64,000 nt of DNA from Pleurostoma richardsiae. Lineage: Eukaryota; Ascomycota; Sordariomycetes; Calosphaeriales; Pleurostomataceae. The stretch lies in assembly GCA_030052745.1 (NCBI GenBank), contig JANBVO010000029.1, forward strand, positions 124,001 to 188,000, written 5' to 3'. The notes below the pieces were generated by a model that ran no database searches, was not told the origin of the DNA, and saw nothing but the letters and a program-made list of their open reading frames with translations. Numbering within the stretch: position 1 is the stretch's first letter; each line of letters opens with the position of its first letter. Made by a program: the position numbers and the translations under genes. Positions 10,997 through 23,617 of this stretch are shown here, piece after piece.

Positions 10997-11611
10997 GTTG
11001 ACTCTTATTCCACCGTTCGATTCTCACAGGAAGTCAGTCGGTCTAGGAGTGGTCCCCTAGTCAGGGGTAACCTACAAGATTCTCCGGGGCGGGATGTACT
11101 TATACGCCTACCACGAGGCCGCGTGTACGGGACTGGCTGCTGCGTTAATATCTTAGGCCATTTACCCAAGCAATGCGGCAACTCTTGCACGTCTTGATCC
11201 ATTTCCCGCGTTGATATGCGGAGAAGGAGGGGCATCGGAGGGATCCTGGAGAATAGTAGACCCCTGACGGCGGCAAGATCTGGGCCCCGGGAAGCTTGAT
11301 CGAGATACCCTGCACTCGGCATTCATAAGGAGGACCCGGCACTTTCAGTACGATATAGTCTTGCGCATAGCATACGCTGATGGGGGTAGCGACAGTGAGA
11401 AGTGGCTCTAGATTCAGTGATGAAGTCAAATCATGGGCATCTGCAAGCTGACGACCGAGTGAGATAAAGTAACGAGGAAATCAGGAACATAACAATTTCA
11501 TATCTATCATACCTCAGGCTGCTTACAGAACAAAACCAACTAATCCCGCATACGCACCAAGCTTGCCATGACAACCCATCCTTGGGTACTTAGACCGTCG
11601 CTCGCTCGCAA
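10997..11611. other. ALDH promoter and 3' flank of the xanthine dehydrogenase gene
   Basis: About 615 bp. On the minus strand a TATAAG box (11099-11104) precedes ALDH. An AGGGG stress-element-like pentamer lies near 11062-11067, which is short enough to be chance. No ORF of note was seen. Confidence 0.5.
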
Positions 11612-14600
11612 TCAGATGGCGATAAAGAAGCTCTTCTCCCCCTCCTTCGGGACCACCCTCGCCCGCTCCATGATGGGGTCCACGCACGCCAGCCGGATCC
11701 TCTCGGCAGTCGCCGGGCTCTCCAGCCTCAGCAGCCCATCCTCCGCCGCCGCCTCCCCGTCGACGCCGTCCGCAACAGCACCACCACCAACCACCCTGGC
11801 CTTGACGCCGAACTGCTCCCTCGCCGCCTTGAGCGCGTCCCGCAGCGCGAAGAACACCGAGCTGCCCATGAACAGCGGCGGCTCGCCGACGCCCCTGCTG
11901 CGCTGGATCGTGCGCAGGTCCTTCCACTCGACGTCCTTGAGCAGGCTGACGTTGAACACCTGCGGGATGTCGCGGAACCCGGGGATCTTGTACGCGCCGG
12001 GCCCCCGCGTGAACAGGCTGCCCGCCGCGGGCCCGTTGCGCAGCCACAGCGACTCCTCCATCGTGAACAGGCCCAGCCCTTGCAGGAAGGCGCCCTGGAT
12101 CTGCCCGTAGTCGATGGCCGGGTTGATGGACCGGCCCACGTCCATCTTGACGTCGGCGCGCAGGCACGTCCAGGAGCCCGTCAGGGTGTCGATCTCCACC
12201 TCCGCGGCGGCCACGCCTTGCGTGAAGTAGAAGAACATCTTGCCCTTGTTCTCGCCCCACGTGTAACCGATCTCCGGCGTCTTGTAGAAGCCCTGCGCGG
12301 AGAGGTTGACGCGGTCGAAGTAGGCGGCGTGGGCTAGCTCCTTCATAGTCGCGCCCGGCCCGAGCTTCTCGCGGTAGGGAGCGAGCCGCTCATTGAGTTG
12401 CTTGCATGCGTTGAAGATTGCGTAGCCGTTCAGGTCGGAGGACGCTGACGCAGCGGTGGCAGAGGCGTTGGCGACGGTGTTGGTTGAGGTCTCGGAGATG
12501 AAGACGTTTTCCAGCGGCACCTTCAGGGCTTCCGCAGCGATCATGGTCATCTTCGTATGTAGACCTTGTCCCATCTCCGTGCCGCCATGGGCGACGAGGA
12601 TCGAACCGTCATGGTAGATGTGGACGAGAGCGCCGGCTTGGTTGAACCACAGCGCCGTGAAGCTGATGCCGAACTTCGTCGGGATCAGGGCTAGTCCTCG
12701 CTTGCGCCATTTGTGGCTGTCGTTGAACTTGGTGATAGCCCTTCGGCGCCCCTCGTAGTTGCTCTCCTTCTTGACCTGCTCCCACATCAGAGGGACATGC
12801 CAGTCAGTCAGGGATTGGTTGAAGTGTGTCTCTTCCTCTGCCTTGTAGAAGTTGATCTCTCGGAACTTCTCGACGGGAATTCCTAGTCGATCGGCGACTT
12901 CTTCCATATATGTCTCGGCGATGAATATGCCTTGGGGCCCACCAAACCCTCGGAAGGCGGTGTTCGACATGGTGTTGGTCTGGCAGATGCGACCCCGGAC
13001 GTGGACGTTGGGGATGAGGTAGCACCCATCGCAATGGCTCATGGCCCGCTCACAAACAGCGGCACTGAGATCCCAACTCCAGCCGCCGTTGTTGAAGATG
13101 TCAACATCGAGCGCCTGGATCTTGCCGTCCTTGTTGACGCCGATCTTCCACTTGCCGAGGAAGGGATGTCTCTGGCCGGTCGTCACCATGTCCTCCTCAC
13201 GGGTCAGCATGCACCGCACGGGCTTCCTCGTCTTATGGGCGGCGAGCGCAAGGATGGTGCTGAGCTGGATGCATCTCGTCTCCTTGCCTCCGAAGCCGCC
13301 TCCAAGACGCTTCACCTTGACCACCATCTTGTTCGCCTGAACCTCGCACACACGAGCCGCGTATGCTTGCCTGGGTTACTGTCAGCAAAACAGCGCTAGA
13401 AGATAGACAACAGCTTCCACTTACGACTCATTGCAGTTCTGTGAGCTCGAGTATATCTCCATCTCCCCATCCTCGGGCTTCGGTATCGCCACACACGCGT
13501 TAGTCTCAAGGTAGAAATGCTCCTGCCCACCCATCCGGGCGATTCCGGAAAAGGTGTAGTCGCAGTTCTTGAACGCCTCCTCCGGGTCGCCCTTCTTGAT
13601 CTCCCTGAAGTAGTCGAAGAAGCTCTCCTTCTCGATGGCCTCCTCGATTGTGAAGACCGCGGGCAACTCCTCGTACTCGATCTTGACCGCCCTCGCGCCC
13701 TCGGCGGCTTTCAAGGCTGAGGTGGCCAGGATGAGGGCGATGGGCTGGCCGGTGGTGTAAACCTCGTCTTCGGCGAGGAAGACCTCCTGGAATTGCGGCG
13801 CTCCCCAGTGGTTGGCCTCAGGCGACGGCATGTCGTCCTTGTCAATGTAGTCCACAACACCAGGAATCTCCAGAGCCGCCGAATAGTCGATTGACTTGAT
13901 CTTTGCGTGGGCTTTGGTCGACAAGACCATGCAGCCGTGGAGCTCATTAGCCAATGGCGGTATGTCGTCCGTGTACTGTGCCTCTCCCGTGGTCTGCTTC
14001 AGCGCCGCAAGGTGAGAGTTCGACTTGCCCACAATTGTTTGCTGATACGCGATCGCCGCCTCTCCATCCGTGGCACCAGAAGATATGTCTCTCTCCAGCT
14101 CGTGAACGGCCTCGTCGTCGGTGTTCTTGATGTCGCCGAGGCCGACCATGACCTCGTGGTAGAAACGGTAGAAGAAGCTGAGCGCCAACGCCTTACGATA
14201 CGAGGCCATGCCACCTGGCACGCCGAACTGAAGATTGAAGTCCTGCTCAAGAGCGTTCATCGTCCCTTCCAGCGTCTCGAGCTCGGCGAACTTCTTGCCG
14301 ACCAGGAACTCGTTTGCTTGCTTCGCCGCCACCGTCATGGGAGCCATGCCGCCGTAGACCAAGTTCGCGTCCTGGACAATCCCGTCGTCTCCGATCCGCA
14401 CCCTCAAGGCGCCCGTGACGATGGCGATATCGTCGTCCTTCCTCTTCGCCTGCTTGTAGGCCCTGAAGAACTCGCCCTTGCTGGTCACTGGTATCCGGAT
14501 CGAAGCAATGATGGCGTCCGGCTGGAGCGCTGTGCGCCTGTAGCCCTTGAAGAACTGTGACATCGGTATCTCCGTCGTTTCACCCAGAGACTTAGCGACT

Positions 14601-15880
14601 AGAACAGCGTTTGAAGCCATGAACACCGGGTTCAAGTCGGAAATCGGAGATGCTGTCGCGAGGTTTCCGGCCGGCGTGCCGACGTTCCTGATCTGCCGCC
14701 CAGCAAAGTACTTCAGCTGCTTGTACATGGCCGAGAATATCTGGCCCTCGCTCTCGCCGTAGTGCTTGATCGCCTCCTGGCAGATGTTCTCCAGGTCAGT
14801 CAGGATGACATTGCCGCCGATCTCCAGATGGTCCTCCTTGAAGGAGTACTGCCTCAGCTCCGCTATGTCTCCGACATAGACCGACACGGGGTACTGCATC
14901 GCCTTGAACTTGATCTCGATCTGCGTCTCCGTGCTGCCGCCGATGATCTTGGCGGTGGGGTAGACGCTCTTGATCTCGAGGAGCTGGTCGAGGGTGACGG
15001 GGCGGTACCACCTCTTGCGCTTGTTTCCGAACGCCAGGGGCTTGAAGTCGTGCTTCTTCAGCGCCGGGGGGAAGATGAGCTCCGTGTCCGGGTTGTACTC
15101 GATGAAGCCCGGAGGAGTGAACCTCTTGATCGGCTGCCCGTCGTCGGCGCTCTTCTTGCCCCCGCAGCATCCGCCGCCCTCGCCGTCTGCCTTGTCCATG
15201 CAGCAGCCCTCGCCGCCGTTCGCCTTGGACCTGCCGCACGTGTTCTGGGCGGTGCTGGTGAACGTCCTGGCCGCGTCCAGGATAGGCCGATAGCCGGTGC
15301 AGCGGCACAGATTGCCATCAAAGGCCTCCTCCATGTCGTGCTCGGTAGGGTTCTCGTTGTTCCGGAGCAGGGCGTACAGGCTCATTACGATTCCCGGCGT
15401 GCAGAAGCCGCACTGGCTGCCATTGCCCTTGGCGATGCGCTCCTGGGCGGGGTGCGGCTTCTTTACGTTCCCAATGCCCTCGATGGTGATGACATGCTTG
15501 CCGTCGAGACTGGCGAGAGGCGCCAGGCAGGCATTGACGCTCGCATGGTAGATCTCCTTCGTCGTAGGATTGTACTGGCTGATGACGACGGTGCAGGCTC
15601 CGCAGCCACCCTCACCGCAGCCCCTATCAATCGACCGGTGTCAGTCTTCTGTTGCCACTGCACGCCAAAACGCGGCCCCTCGATGATTCAAAACGTACAG
15701 CTTTGTTCCCGTCAAGCCAATCCCTCGCAGATATTCTAGTAGTGTCACCTCCGGGTCGATCTCGTCGAGAATGACCTTGGTGCCGTTGAGGTAGAAGCGG
15801 ATTGTGTCGTCGAAATGCGTGGTGAGCGACCCCAACTGCGGGGCAGCATCACGTTCTGGGGAGATGGCGATAGGCGCCAT
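11612..15880 (-). CDS. hxA: Xanthine dehydrogenase / purine hydroxylase I
   Basis: Three exons: 15699-15880, 13425-15623, 11612-13370; 4140 nt, 1379 aa, full length. It oxidises hypoxanthine and xanthine to urate using Mo-pterin, two 2Fe-2S clusters, FAD and NAD+. Visible are the plant-type ferredoxin motif GCGEGGCGACTVV, the second cluster QCGFCTPG and NLCRCTGYRP, and the FAD motif KIIGGSTETQIEIKF. The Mo domain shows GGQEHFYLET, GGGFGGKETR and AFRGFGGPQ. Residues matching bovine E802, R880, F914, F1009, T1010 and E1261 are present (Glu824, Arg902, Phe936, Phe1031, Thr1032, Glu1290). Keeping the Thr argues for a purine enzyme over the nicotinate-type HxnS. A Cys-rich linker (C190, CC201-202, CC213-214) joins the FeS and FAD domains. 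Purine enzymes are usually induced by urate and nitrogen limitation; no UaY-type site was recognised upstream. Confidence 0.96.
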
Positions 15881-17252
15881 TTCGACTGCGACTTCCTGTG
15901 ATGATGGTTCCTCTTCGCTCCTCTCCCGCCTACTCGTATGATGGAGTTCCTCGCTGCTTCATAAACGACGAGCGAGAAGCTGAGAAAAGAAGCAAACAGG
16001 AGAGATCTGGGAGATGACGCTGGGCGCTGCAGACGTAGCTCAAAGAACGGAGGGGCGAGCTGTGTGTCTCTTATCTCCCCAGCATGTACGTAGTACGCTT
16101 AGCACTGTATGTGCTGATGTACACCCGAAGCCGTCGGACCCGTATCAGATACCCGCAGTGTATACCGTAGGCCTGCAACTTCCGATCGTCCTGTGACGTC
16201 CCGCTCAACGCAAACAGGGACAAGTGGCAAGCGGCGTCCGGGAGGTGTTGAAGCGAAGCGGAGGGACGACGGGCACAACGGGCACAATGGCCCCAGCAGA
16301 GATATAGACCCCTTCCAGGCCCTCTCTCTCTCCGCCCTCCGCGTACCTCTAGCGTACCCTGGCTCCGTATCTTGTCGCCGCATCCCGACCAGCACTGTCT
16401 CGTCTAGTGCCGGTCAGGTTCTTTTGGCGCCTGGCTATTGGCGGAGGCACGTGGATAAGCCTCACGTCTGCTCGACTCAGCTGCATGGCTGCTTAGCTCT
16501 CTTTCTGTGGTGACGATGGAAGACTTCATGTTCTCTTCACCCGGCGAATCGCAGCTCGGCGATAACTCCACCTCCGATCTTATCAGAGAGGGTCGGGTGG
16601 GGCATGCGCCACTCGTCCTCGCTGGCGCCGGCGACGGAGACGGTCATCGGCGGAGTGTGACCCTCGTCGGCCGCCTCCGAAAGCATTACGGCGGTTATTC
16701 CCTCAGCTCAAACGCTGCCCTGCGTACTCTCTAGTGGTAACAGGCTTCGCACGCTTTGTCACCGTCGAGGTTCGCATGATATGGGAGCAACTTCAAGAGC
16801 GAGGGAAAAGAGAAAGCGTAGGGCGCCCATAACCTCATAACAAACAATATCAACGCAGCTACCAGGACGTTCTGTGCAGAATTTGAGGAATCTCGTGTTG
16901 ATAGTGCTTCAACTCTGCCCAGCCTCGCGTAACCAATCCTGGTCACCTGTCATTCAGTACCAGCACAGTAAAAGTCGAATTCTCTCACACCAGCACGCTA
17001 AAGTATGCTTAAGTTCGGCATACGACCTGTCGGGACGTCCGACACATCACACTGTGTGTGACACAGGCAAACGAATTGCTTGCTGCAGTACATCCCTCCG
17101 TTATGCAGTAACTGAAGTGTCTGCACAAGATGTCTAGACAGGTTCGCTACCGGTCACAAGCGTCCCAGATGCAAGCTTAGCAAACAGAATACCATAGAGC
17201 GCAACAAGCTAACATGACAGCTACAGCTTGCCCTGAGTGCCGACTGTTCCAC
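15881..17252. other. Xanthine dehydrogenase promoter and 3' flank of spo22
   Basis: About 1.4 kb. GATA-type words are present (for example TTATCT near 16070 and AGATA near 16147), as expected by chance at this length. No convincing gene, repeat or RNA was seen. Confidence 0.5.
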
Positions 17253-20200
17253 TCACTCGCCCAGCTTCAGCTTCGCGTACTTCTCATGCAGCACATCCTC
17301 GAGGTGACCCTCATCATCGCAGTAGTGAGCGAGATTGATCGCCATCTCCGCCCACTTCTCGCACTTGTCCGTCTCGAACCGGCTCCACCACTCAAGCCCG
17401 TGGTTGTAGACCGTCGTAGCCATCCAGCTTACTTCCTCTGCTGGGAAGGGTCGTCCGGCCTGCCGCAGTGGTTGTCATTAGTCTGCTGTCTAAGCAAACT
17501 CTAGGAAGGGCATGACATTAGAGACACTCACCTCGGATGCTTCCCGAGCCGCCTTGCAAACTTCCCTAAGTAGGATTTCCCCAAGGTCGTCTCTGGAAGG
17601 AAGCACGGCACGTAACAGACATCTATAATACCTCGCCAGCTTGTTCGCGTTGAAGTCCTCTATCACCCACATCTCGTTGGTAATGGTGCGCATCGTCGAA
17701 AAGACGTCTGTGGCAACCAGGTCAGCACCACAGTCATGCAAGGGGTAAGGTACGGCGCACGCTCAACCGGCGCACCGGCTCGAAGGAGACAGTCACCCAT
17801 GGCCTCATACGCCTCGAAGCTCCGACAACTGCTCGCCTTGTGGACAATCTCGTTGAGCTCCTCCCACTTCATCAGGCAAGTCGCTCCTTCGAAGTCAAAC
17901 ACTAACAGACTTGAAAGTTTCTGGAGGAGGTCCCCCCTGGAGACTTCGTCGAGGCTGTCCAACCTGGTCTCCATCTCGGCGTCGAAAGCTGCAATGTGCT
18001 TCCGCATGTCAAGGTAGTCTTGTAGCCGAGCCTCCGTGTTGTCCTGAGTCCTTGCTAGCGAGACTAGAGCAGATGATATGACAAAGTGACAGAATATGGC
18101 TTTGAGAGAAAGGTCCCCCGAAACGGGAGAGGCTACATCGAGTGGGAATGCTCGTATTATGTTCTCGCACGCGGTTAAAATCCGAACAACATGGCGAAGA
18201 TTCCAAGCATCTGCATTCTTTAGTCCCAGGTTATATGCATTCTGGCAAAACCACTCTAACTCCCGAATGTCGAAAAGCTTGTTTCCCGCGGCATCCTTGG
18301 GGTCTCTTCGTATCGCGGAAACAGCTGGACCACACCTGTTAGTACATAGCAGTCCGACAGTCATGACATGGACATGACCCTTACTTTCTTCGAACATGTT
18401 GCATAGATCATTCGCGAGAGTAGCGTCATCAGTGTCCTCATCCTTACTTACTAGGAGTGTATGGAGGAGGCGGATCGTACATCGTAACAAGGCTGGGAGA
18501 TGGACTGGGTTTGGTGCCGCATCCTCATACTTGTCAACGAGTCTTTTCAGCGCTTCGACCGCAATCGTCTTGTCATGCGCCCGCTGCGAATCAATGACAC
18601 ATGCATATAAAAATACCTGATTTGCGGAAGCTCGACTGACGGCCTCGAGGCACTCTGAGGCCAAATCACGGTCTCCATTCTGTACTGAGACCTTGTACAT
18701 GAGATACTGTGTCATGGGCTCGTGCCGAGCAGTTTCAGACATTGAGTAGAAGGCCGATCGAGCCAGGTCAAGATCATTCCGGCTCATCGCGCAAAACAGC
18801 AACTTCCTACTCCATTTAGAGAGAGACTGGCCAAGTGGGAAACGCAGGAATGACAGTACCTTTCCAGTTTGGCCGTGTTCTGTGGCCCAACGTGGCGAAA
18901 AAGGTTGTGCAGACCAAGCTTCGACCACTCTTCTGCCAGACCGTACTGACCTTGGTTGTAATTGAACTCGATCCTTCCCCAAATGATCTGGAGCTGGTCA
19001 GACAAAATGAGCGCTGGTGATGGGGATGTTCAGGCACTTACGGTCTGAGCTGCGACAGTGCCTTCGGCGCTCAGAGGGTTGTCCAGCTTATCAAGGACCG
19101 CTCGAAGGACTTCAATAGTTTCTTGACAGTCTCTCTGACTGTTTGCCATAAGTATCCTCGTGACGACCAGGGTCTCTACCCATTTCTGTGTCCCATCAGC
19201 TCGGTGGATGGCAAGAAGAAATTGGTCCAGGACAGAACATCCTAGTCCAGGACTCTTGTCGTGTAACTTCCGCGCATGGTAGATGATGAGTCTGAAGTTG
19301 GCTTCAGAGAACCCAAATGTTCGAATCATTCGCCGGAGGATGGAGGCATACGCCTCGCAGTCGAAGGCCTCTGCCGGAGACTGGCTTAGGATCTCCAGGC
19401 GCAGGAGCAAGACGACAAGCTTGTCTCCGATCTCAGACTCGATGTAGTTGGCGAGATTCTGCGCCTTCTCGAAGCTCTCGGGAGTTTTGAGACGTAACAG
19501 CGCGGTTGTCAGAGCCTGTGATATCGCGAGTCTCAGCTCTACGCCGTCCCGAGAAATGTGATCGAGCTGATGGCCAGTGATTACGTCGTATGCTCGCTGA
19601 AGCCACTTGACAGCCATCGGAAAGTCACTGTTCGCAGTTAGGCCTTTTCCGATTTCAAAGAGCATATCAGCGAGCTTCTCGGCGGATGGTGCATCTAGGA
19701 CTCGGTTTGACGTCTCTATTGAACGGAACATATGCTCCGCTACATCGAGACGATCCTCGCGCCATGACTTGCGATTCCAGTCAGTTCAGAATGATAGGAC
19801 TCTGGGCCGCAAGGTAGAGTCTGTCTCACCTGTGCTGTTCGCAGCACGAGGTACTCCGCATGAAGGCGGTCGCACTCAATCATCTCGTCCTCCGCTAGCT
19901 TCCGAGACAGATCCTGCAGATGGCTGTCGTAAATAGCGGCTCTTTGCAGAACCAGCACGGACAGGTCGAGGTCAGGCTCGTCTGACGTACGCAGTCACTG
20001 TTAGCGAACAATGTCTTGAAGGCAGTGGGGACGTCTCGACTCGCCTACGCAACACCTGCCCGCTTTCAGCGCCAATTTCATCAGATGAACGACCACAGCG
20101 GCTGGGCTTTTCTCTGACCACTGAGCGAGGTCTAGAATGAGGAAAGCAAGAACCCTACTGCTGAGAAGTAGGGTCTCCCGCTTTGGAGGAGGCAGATTAC

Positions 20201-20555
20201 CGTCTGGTGACTTGTGTCGGAGCTTGACGCACAGATTCCAGAGAGCCGTCCCACATTGATCCAGGTCCTCGTCCCCGTACATACCGTGGTTGCCGCCCCG
20301 AGCGCGATCATGTAGAGAGCGAGTTGTCTTTTTTACGTCTTCCAGCAGATTACGTGTCGCGTCGGCGCTATGGTGATCGCTCTGGAGTTGCTTCTGCAGG
20401 TTGTCTGCGAACGCTGAAGAGAGAGCACCGTGAGTAGTTGTAGCCACGGTAAGGGGTGCCATCGAGAGCATACAAAGGATAGACCTGACCCGCTTCGCCT
20501 TGACCGTACCGGCACCGCCGTTCCCAGGACGTACGGCGCCTGGATCATTACCCAT
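17253..20555 (-). CDS. spo22: Meiosis protein Spo22/Zip4 (TPR synapsis and crossover factor)
   Basis: Eight exons: 20049-20555, 19830-19976, 19042-19767, 18860-18993, 18385-18806, 17776-18324, 17532-17707, 17253-17459; 2868 nt, 955 aa. All phases agree. The protein is almost wholly helical with degenerate TPR-like pairs. Examples are ADMLFEIGKGLTANSDFPMA followed by WLQRAYDVI, LRLEILSQSPAEAFDCEAY, and RIEFNYNQGQYGLAEEWSKL. The C-terminal stretch SWMATTVYNHGLEWWSRFE then WAEMAINLAHYC is characteristic of the Spo22 domain family. Zip4/Spo22 is a scaffold of the ZMM group that joins crossover sites to the synaptonemal complex, so it should act in meiotic nuclei only. The family is recognised by pattern; individual sequence identity is low as usual. 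The first two exon borders (acceptor near 19976) are the least secure. Confidence 0.82.
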
Positions 20556-21451
20556 AGCGCAACGCTCTCAAGGTATGATGTCGCACCGCCGTTGGAACCG
20601 TGGACGCCGTAACACGGCAGTACGCTTAAATATAGGTACGATGCAGTGTATTCGTCTTGCGTTGCGCAGATTGACCGCTTGAGAGCTGATTCGGACTGCT
20701 AGGAGGTGATCCTTGGATCGAGGCGACAGGTCCGAAGGGAGGCGATAGCCACCTTGGGGGAGTGAGGAGGAGAATGGCAGAGATACCTCGAAGAGTTGCA
20801 AAAGGTGCAAGACAAAGTTGTTTCTTTTGTGTCTAGGAGAGGTTACGAGTTACCTCTTAACCTTCCATTGTAAGGCAATTAGGTCCTGTGCCTTCCGTAT
20901 GTGGAAGAGTAGTGAGGACTGCAATGACACCCTTCGCGCCTGCCCAGAATGTTCCCAAGACAACGCTCAAAGGTACCAAGTAGGTATTTCCCAAGCGCCC
21001 CAGCCCCTAACTCCGTCATGCCCGCCGAAAAGTGCACAGACTGTCCCGCCCCAAAATGATTGGCAATAGAGGCAGAGGAGAAATGTAGATGGACGACATG
21101 CGTAGACTACCGGCAACGTATCGTTCCGAAGTCCTTCGGGATGCTGCTATAGATAGCAACTGAATATTGGAGCTGAGAGAGTTGGGAAAGGCATACGAAA
21201 TACCCGTTCCGCACATGTTCTAAGGGAAACGCCAACTCTGAGGCGCAATGAGTACGGTAGTCGGGATCAAAACGAAGTCTCGAACAGTGAAATCGTAGAC
21301 CGCGGGCGATGGGCCGCTTCCTCCGGCACCTCAAACCGTGTCCTCTCAGGGAGGAGTGAGAGCGATGTTAACGGGCAGCCTGTGTCTTTTAGGCAGATGC
21401 CGCATATGAACGTATGTTGTAGATTGAATATGAGTACCCGAGGTGATCCTT
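20556..21451. other. spo22 promoter and 3' flank of the Rds2-like gene
   Basis: About 900 bp, without recognisable genes, repeats or RNA. It carries the upstream region of spo22. Confidence 0.55.
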
Positions 21452-23617
21452 TCAATTTGGCGACGGGTCATGGGGAAGGAAGTTGCCGACAATCAGGCTT
21501 GGTCTGTGAAGATTCAACCGTCAGTAACTGCTGTCATCGTAGAAGGCAGGGAGCGTCGTGCGGGATCGGGTCGCGTTCTAGGCGAAGGCGGCATTGACTT
21601 ACATCTTGTGCTCGTCTCTCCGGATCTTAATGGAGAAGGCACATTTGACGATAGGATCATTAGAACGATCGTCGGGATTTTTCAAGGAGCAGGCCGTCAG
21701 GAGGGTGTCATGGGCCGGGTCGAAGGCGATGGTTCCAAACTCCTCCCAGTATCTCACGACGGACTCTTCTGTCAGGATCTCGTGCAGAGCGATTTTACCC
21801 TAGAACGCCGGGATCGTCAGCATTCCACAGCAGGCACGCCTGCGGTCATGGAAGGACTCACGTCTCGAAGCCGGTCGACGGGGACGTGAATGAGCTCTGC
21901 CATTTCCTTGTTGCCCCTAAATATCTCACCTGTCCGTCTCCAACAGCAGGCTGGAATAGCCATACTCGCGAAGACCCTGTCATACTCCATCAGGGTCCTT
22001 TCAAACCACATCTCGACATATACAAGCTCCATATCGGTCAGCCCCTGCATCTTTTCGCGGAACTTTGGTCTGAAGCGGTCGAGCTGGCGTATGATCTTTT
22101 GCTTGGAAGACGGCGCAATATGACTATCTAAATAAGCGGAGAGAGCGGCATATCCCTTGATGTAATTGAACGGCCTCAGCAGACCGGCATCGTACTTGGC
22201 CCTGAGGACTCGCGTCATTCGCTCCTCAGGGGTGTCATTACCAGAGGGGTCAGCTGCCTGGAGGTAATACTCGCGGGCCTTATCCGCAGGGATTGCACTC
22301 GCAGGCCTGATGATGGCGCCTCCTTGTTCGGAACCGGGCGGGGGCATAGCACCCCCTGCACTAGGGGGCAAAAGGTTGTTGGTGCTGCCACTTCCGCTCT
22401 GGTTCAGAAAGGAAGGGAGCATGTCGTTCTGCTCGTTCCGGAGGAGCTGGTTCTGGTCGTCCGACCCTAAGGTGCCGTCATCGAGCAAACTACTATGGAG
22501 GAAGTCGTTGAGCAGGTTGAACTCGTTGCTGACCTCCGGCACAATCATATAGTTAGGGTGGTAGTTGTGCATGTCGTGGAAATGATTTTGGGCGGTCAAC
22601 CAAGCATCAGAGAAACCAGCAACTATGGATCGCAACAACCTCAGCTGGGGTGCAATAGACTTGCTGGAGGGTTACAGGACCTACATTGGTTCATGTTACT
22701 GCTGCTCAAGGCATTGGCTTGTATCCCGGTTGCTGGGTTCTGTTGCACAAGCTGGATGTGGTTCCCCCGACCCAGCGAGCCCGCATCGAAGCCCGACTTG
22801 GCTGGCTGTCCTGCGCCTGTACTCACTGAAGCGTCAAGTGAGGCAGCCCTCAGGGCGTTTGCCGTTTGGTCGATCGAGCTGCGCGTCATCTCCGAGCGGG
22901 TCTCCGATTCGTCGATGGTAGACGCGCCGCCCATGACGCTCCTGGACTTCTTGGACTCGTGGTCGCGAGGCTCATCGTGGCAGAGATGACCGATATTGCG
23001 CTTGATGCATCTCGTACACGGCCTCTCCTGTTCCATGGTAGACAAGGCGGTCAATGGTCGGCTCCATAAACGGGCACTGCGCGAAAATGCTGCAGCCATT
23101 GACGGCATAGGAAAGGATCTTACATACGAGGTCGCATGTCATATGCTAGGACAGCAGGAGCAAATCGTATTAGCCATGAGCCACCATTTCATGTTTTCTG
23201 ATCTCCGGGGGGGTGTGCGCGTGGGTGGGTGCCTCAGCATATATGCATGTAGGTGGGAATATATCGCTGCTGTAGTTCTCGACAGGACAATAGTCTGCGC
23301 CCGGTCGAGAAACCGCGACGCACCCAGCGACGGACAGGGTATGTCTGGTCGGGTTATGACTTACAGATCGACGGCAGTACACGCATGCTGTAGGGACGCG
23401 GCAGCGCGCGCAGAATTAGCCTGGGAACTGGCCGTATTGGGGGGGCAGCAGCGAGCCACGTACCGTGATTGACCTTGCGCCTCTTCTTGGGAGTCTTGTT
23501 GGCGTCATCCTGCGCATGCACGCTCGCAGGCGCCTGCGACCGGTCGTCCCTGGGCCTGGACTCATGGTTGTCGGACGTGTGGTCCTTGTGGTCGCTGCCA
23601 TTTTTCTGCTGCTCCAT
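21452..23617 (-). CDS. acuM: Zn2Cys6 transcription factor Rds2/AcuM (gluconeogenesis regulator)
   Basis: Seven exons: 23464-23617, 23365-23387, 23128-23145, 22681-23027, 21862-22639, 21603-21799, 21452-21503; 1569 nt, 522 aa. The zinc cluster follows a basic KKRRKVNH leader: ACVYCRRSHMTC then DLERPCTRCIKRNIGHLC (CX2CX6CX5CX2CX8C). It is spread over four exons, including a 23-nt and an 18-nt microexon. The C-terminal half matches yeast Rds2 closely: YYLQAADPSGNDTPEERM, GLLRPFNYIKGYAAL, SSKQKIIRQLDRFRPKFRE, IPACCWRRTGEIFRGNKEM (a PAS-like segment), LTEESVVRYWEEFGTIAFD and IVGNFLPHD at the end. The family binds promoters of gluconeogenic genes such as PEP carboxykinase and fructose-1,6-bisphosphatase, often with AcuK/Ert1. 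The exon 4-5 junction (41-nt intron) is the only in-frame solution I found but is unusually short. Confidence 0.88.
23128..23145 (-). other. 18-nt microexon (HMTCDL) in the zinc cluster
   Basis: The exon encodes HMTCDL, flanked by a CTAG acceptor and a GTATGT donor. It supplies the third zinc-ligand cysteine of the binuclear cluster. Without it the DNA-binding domain could not fold. Confidence 0.85.
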
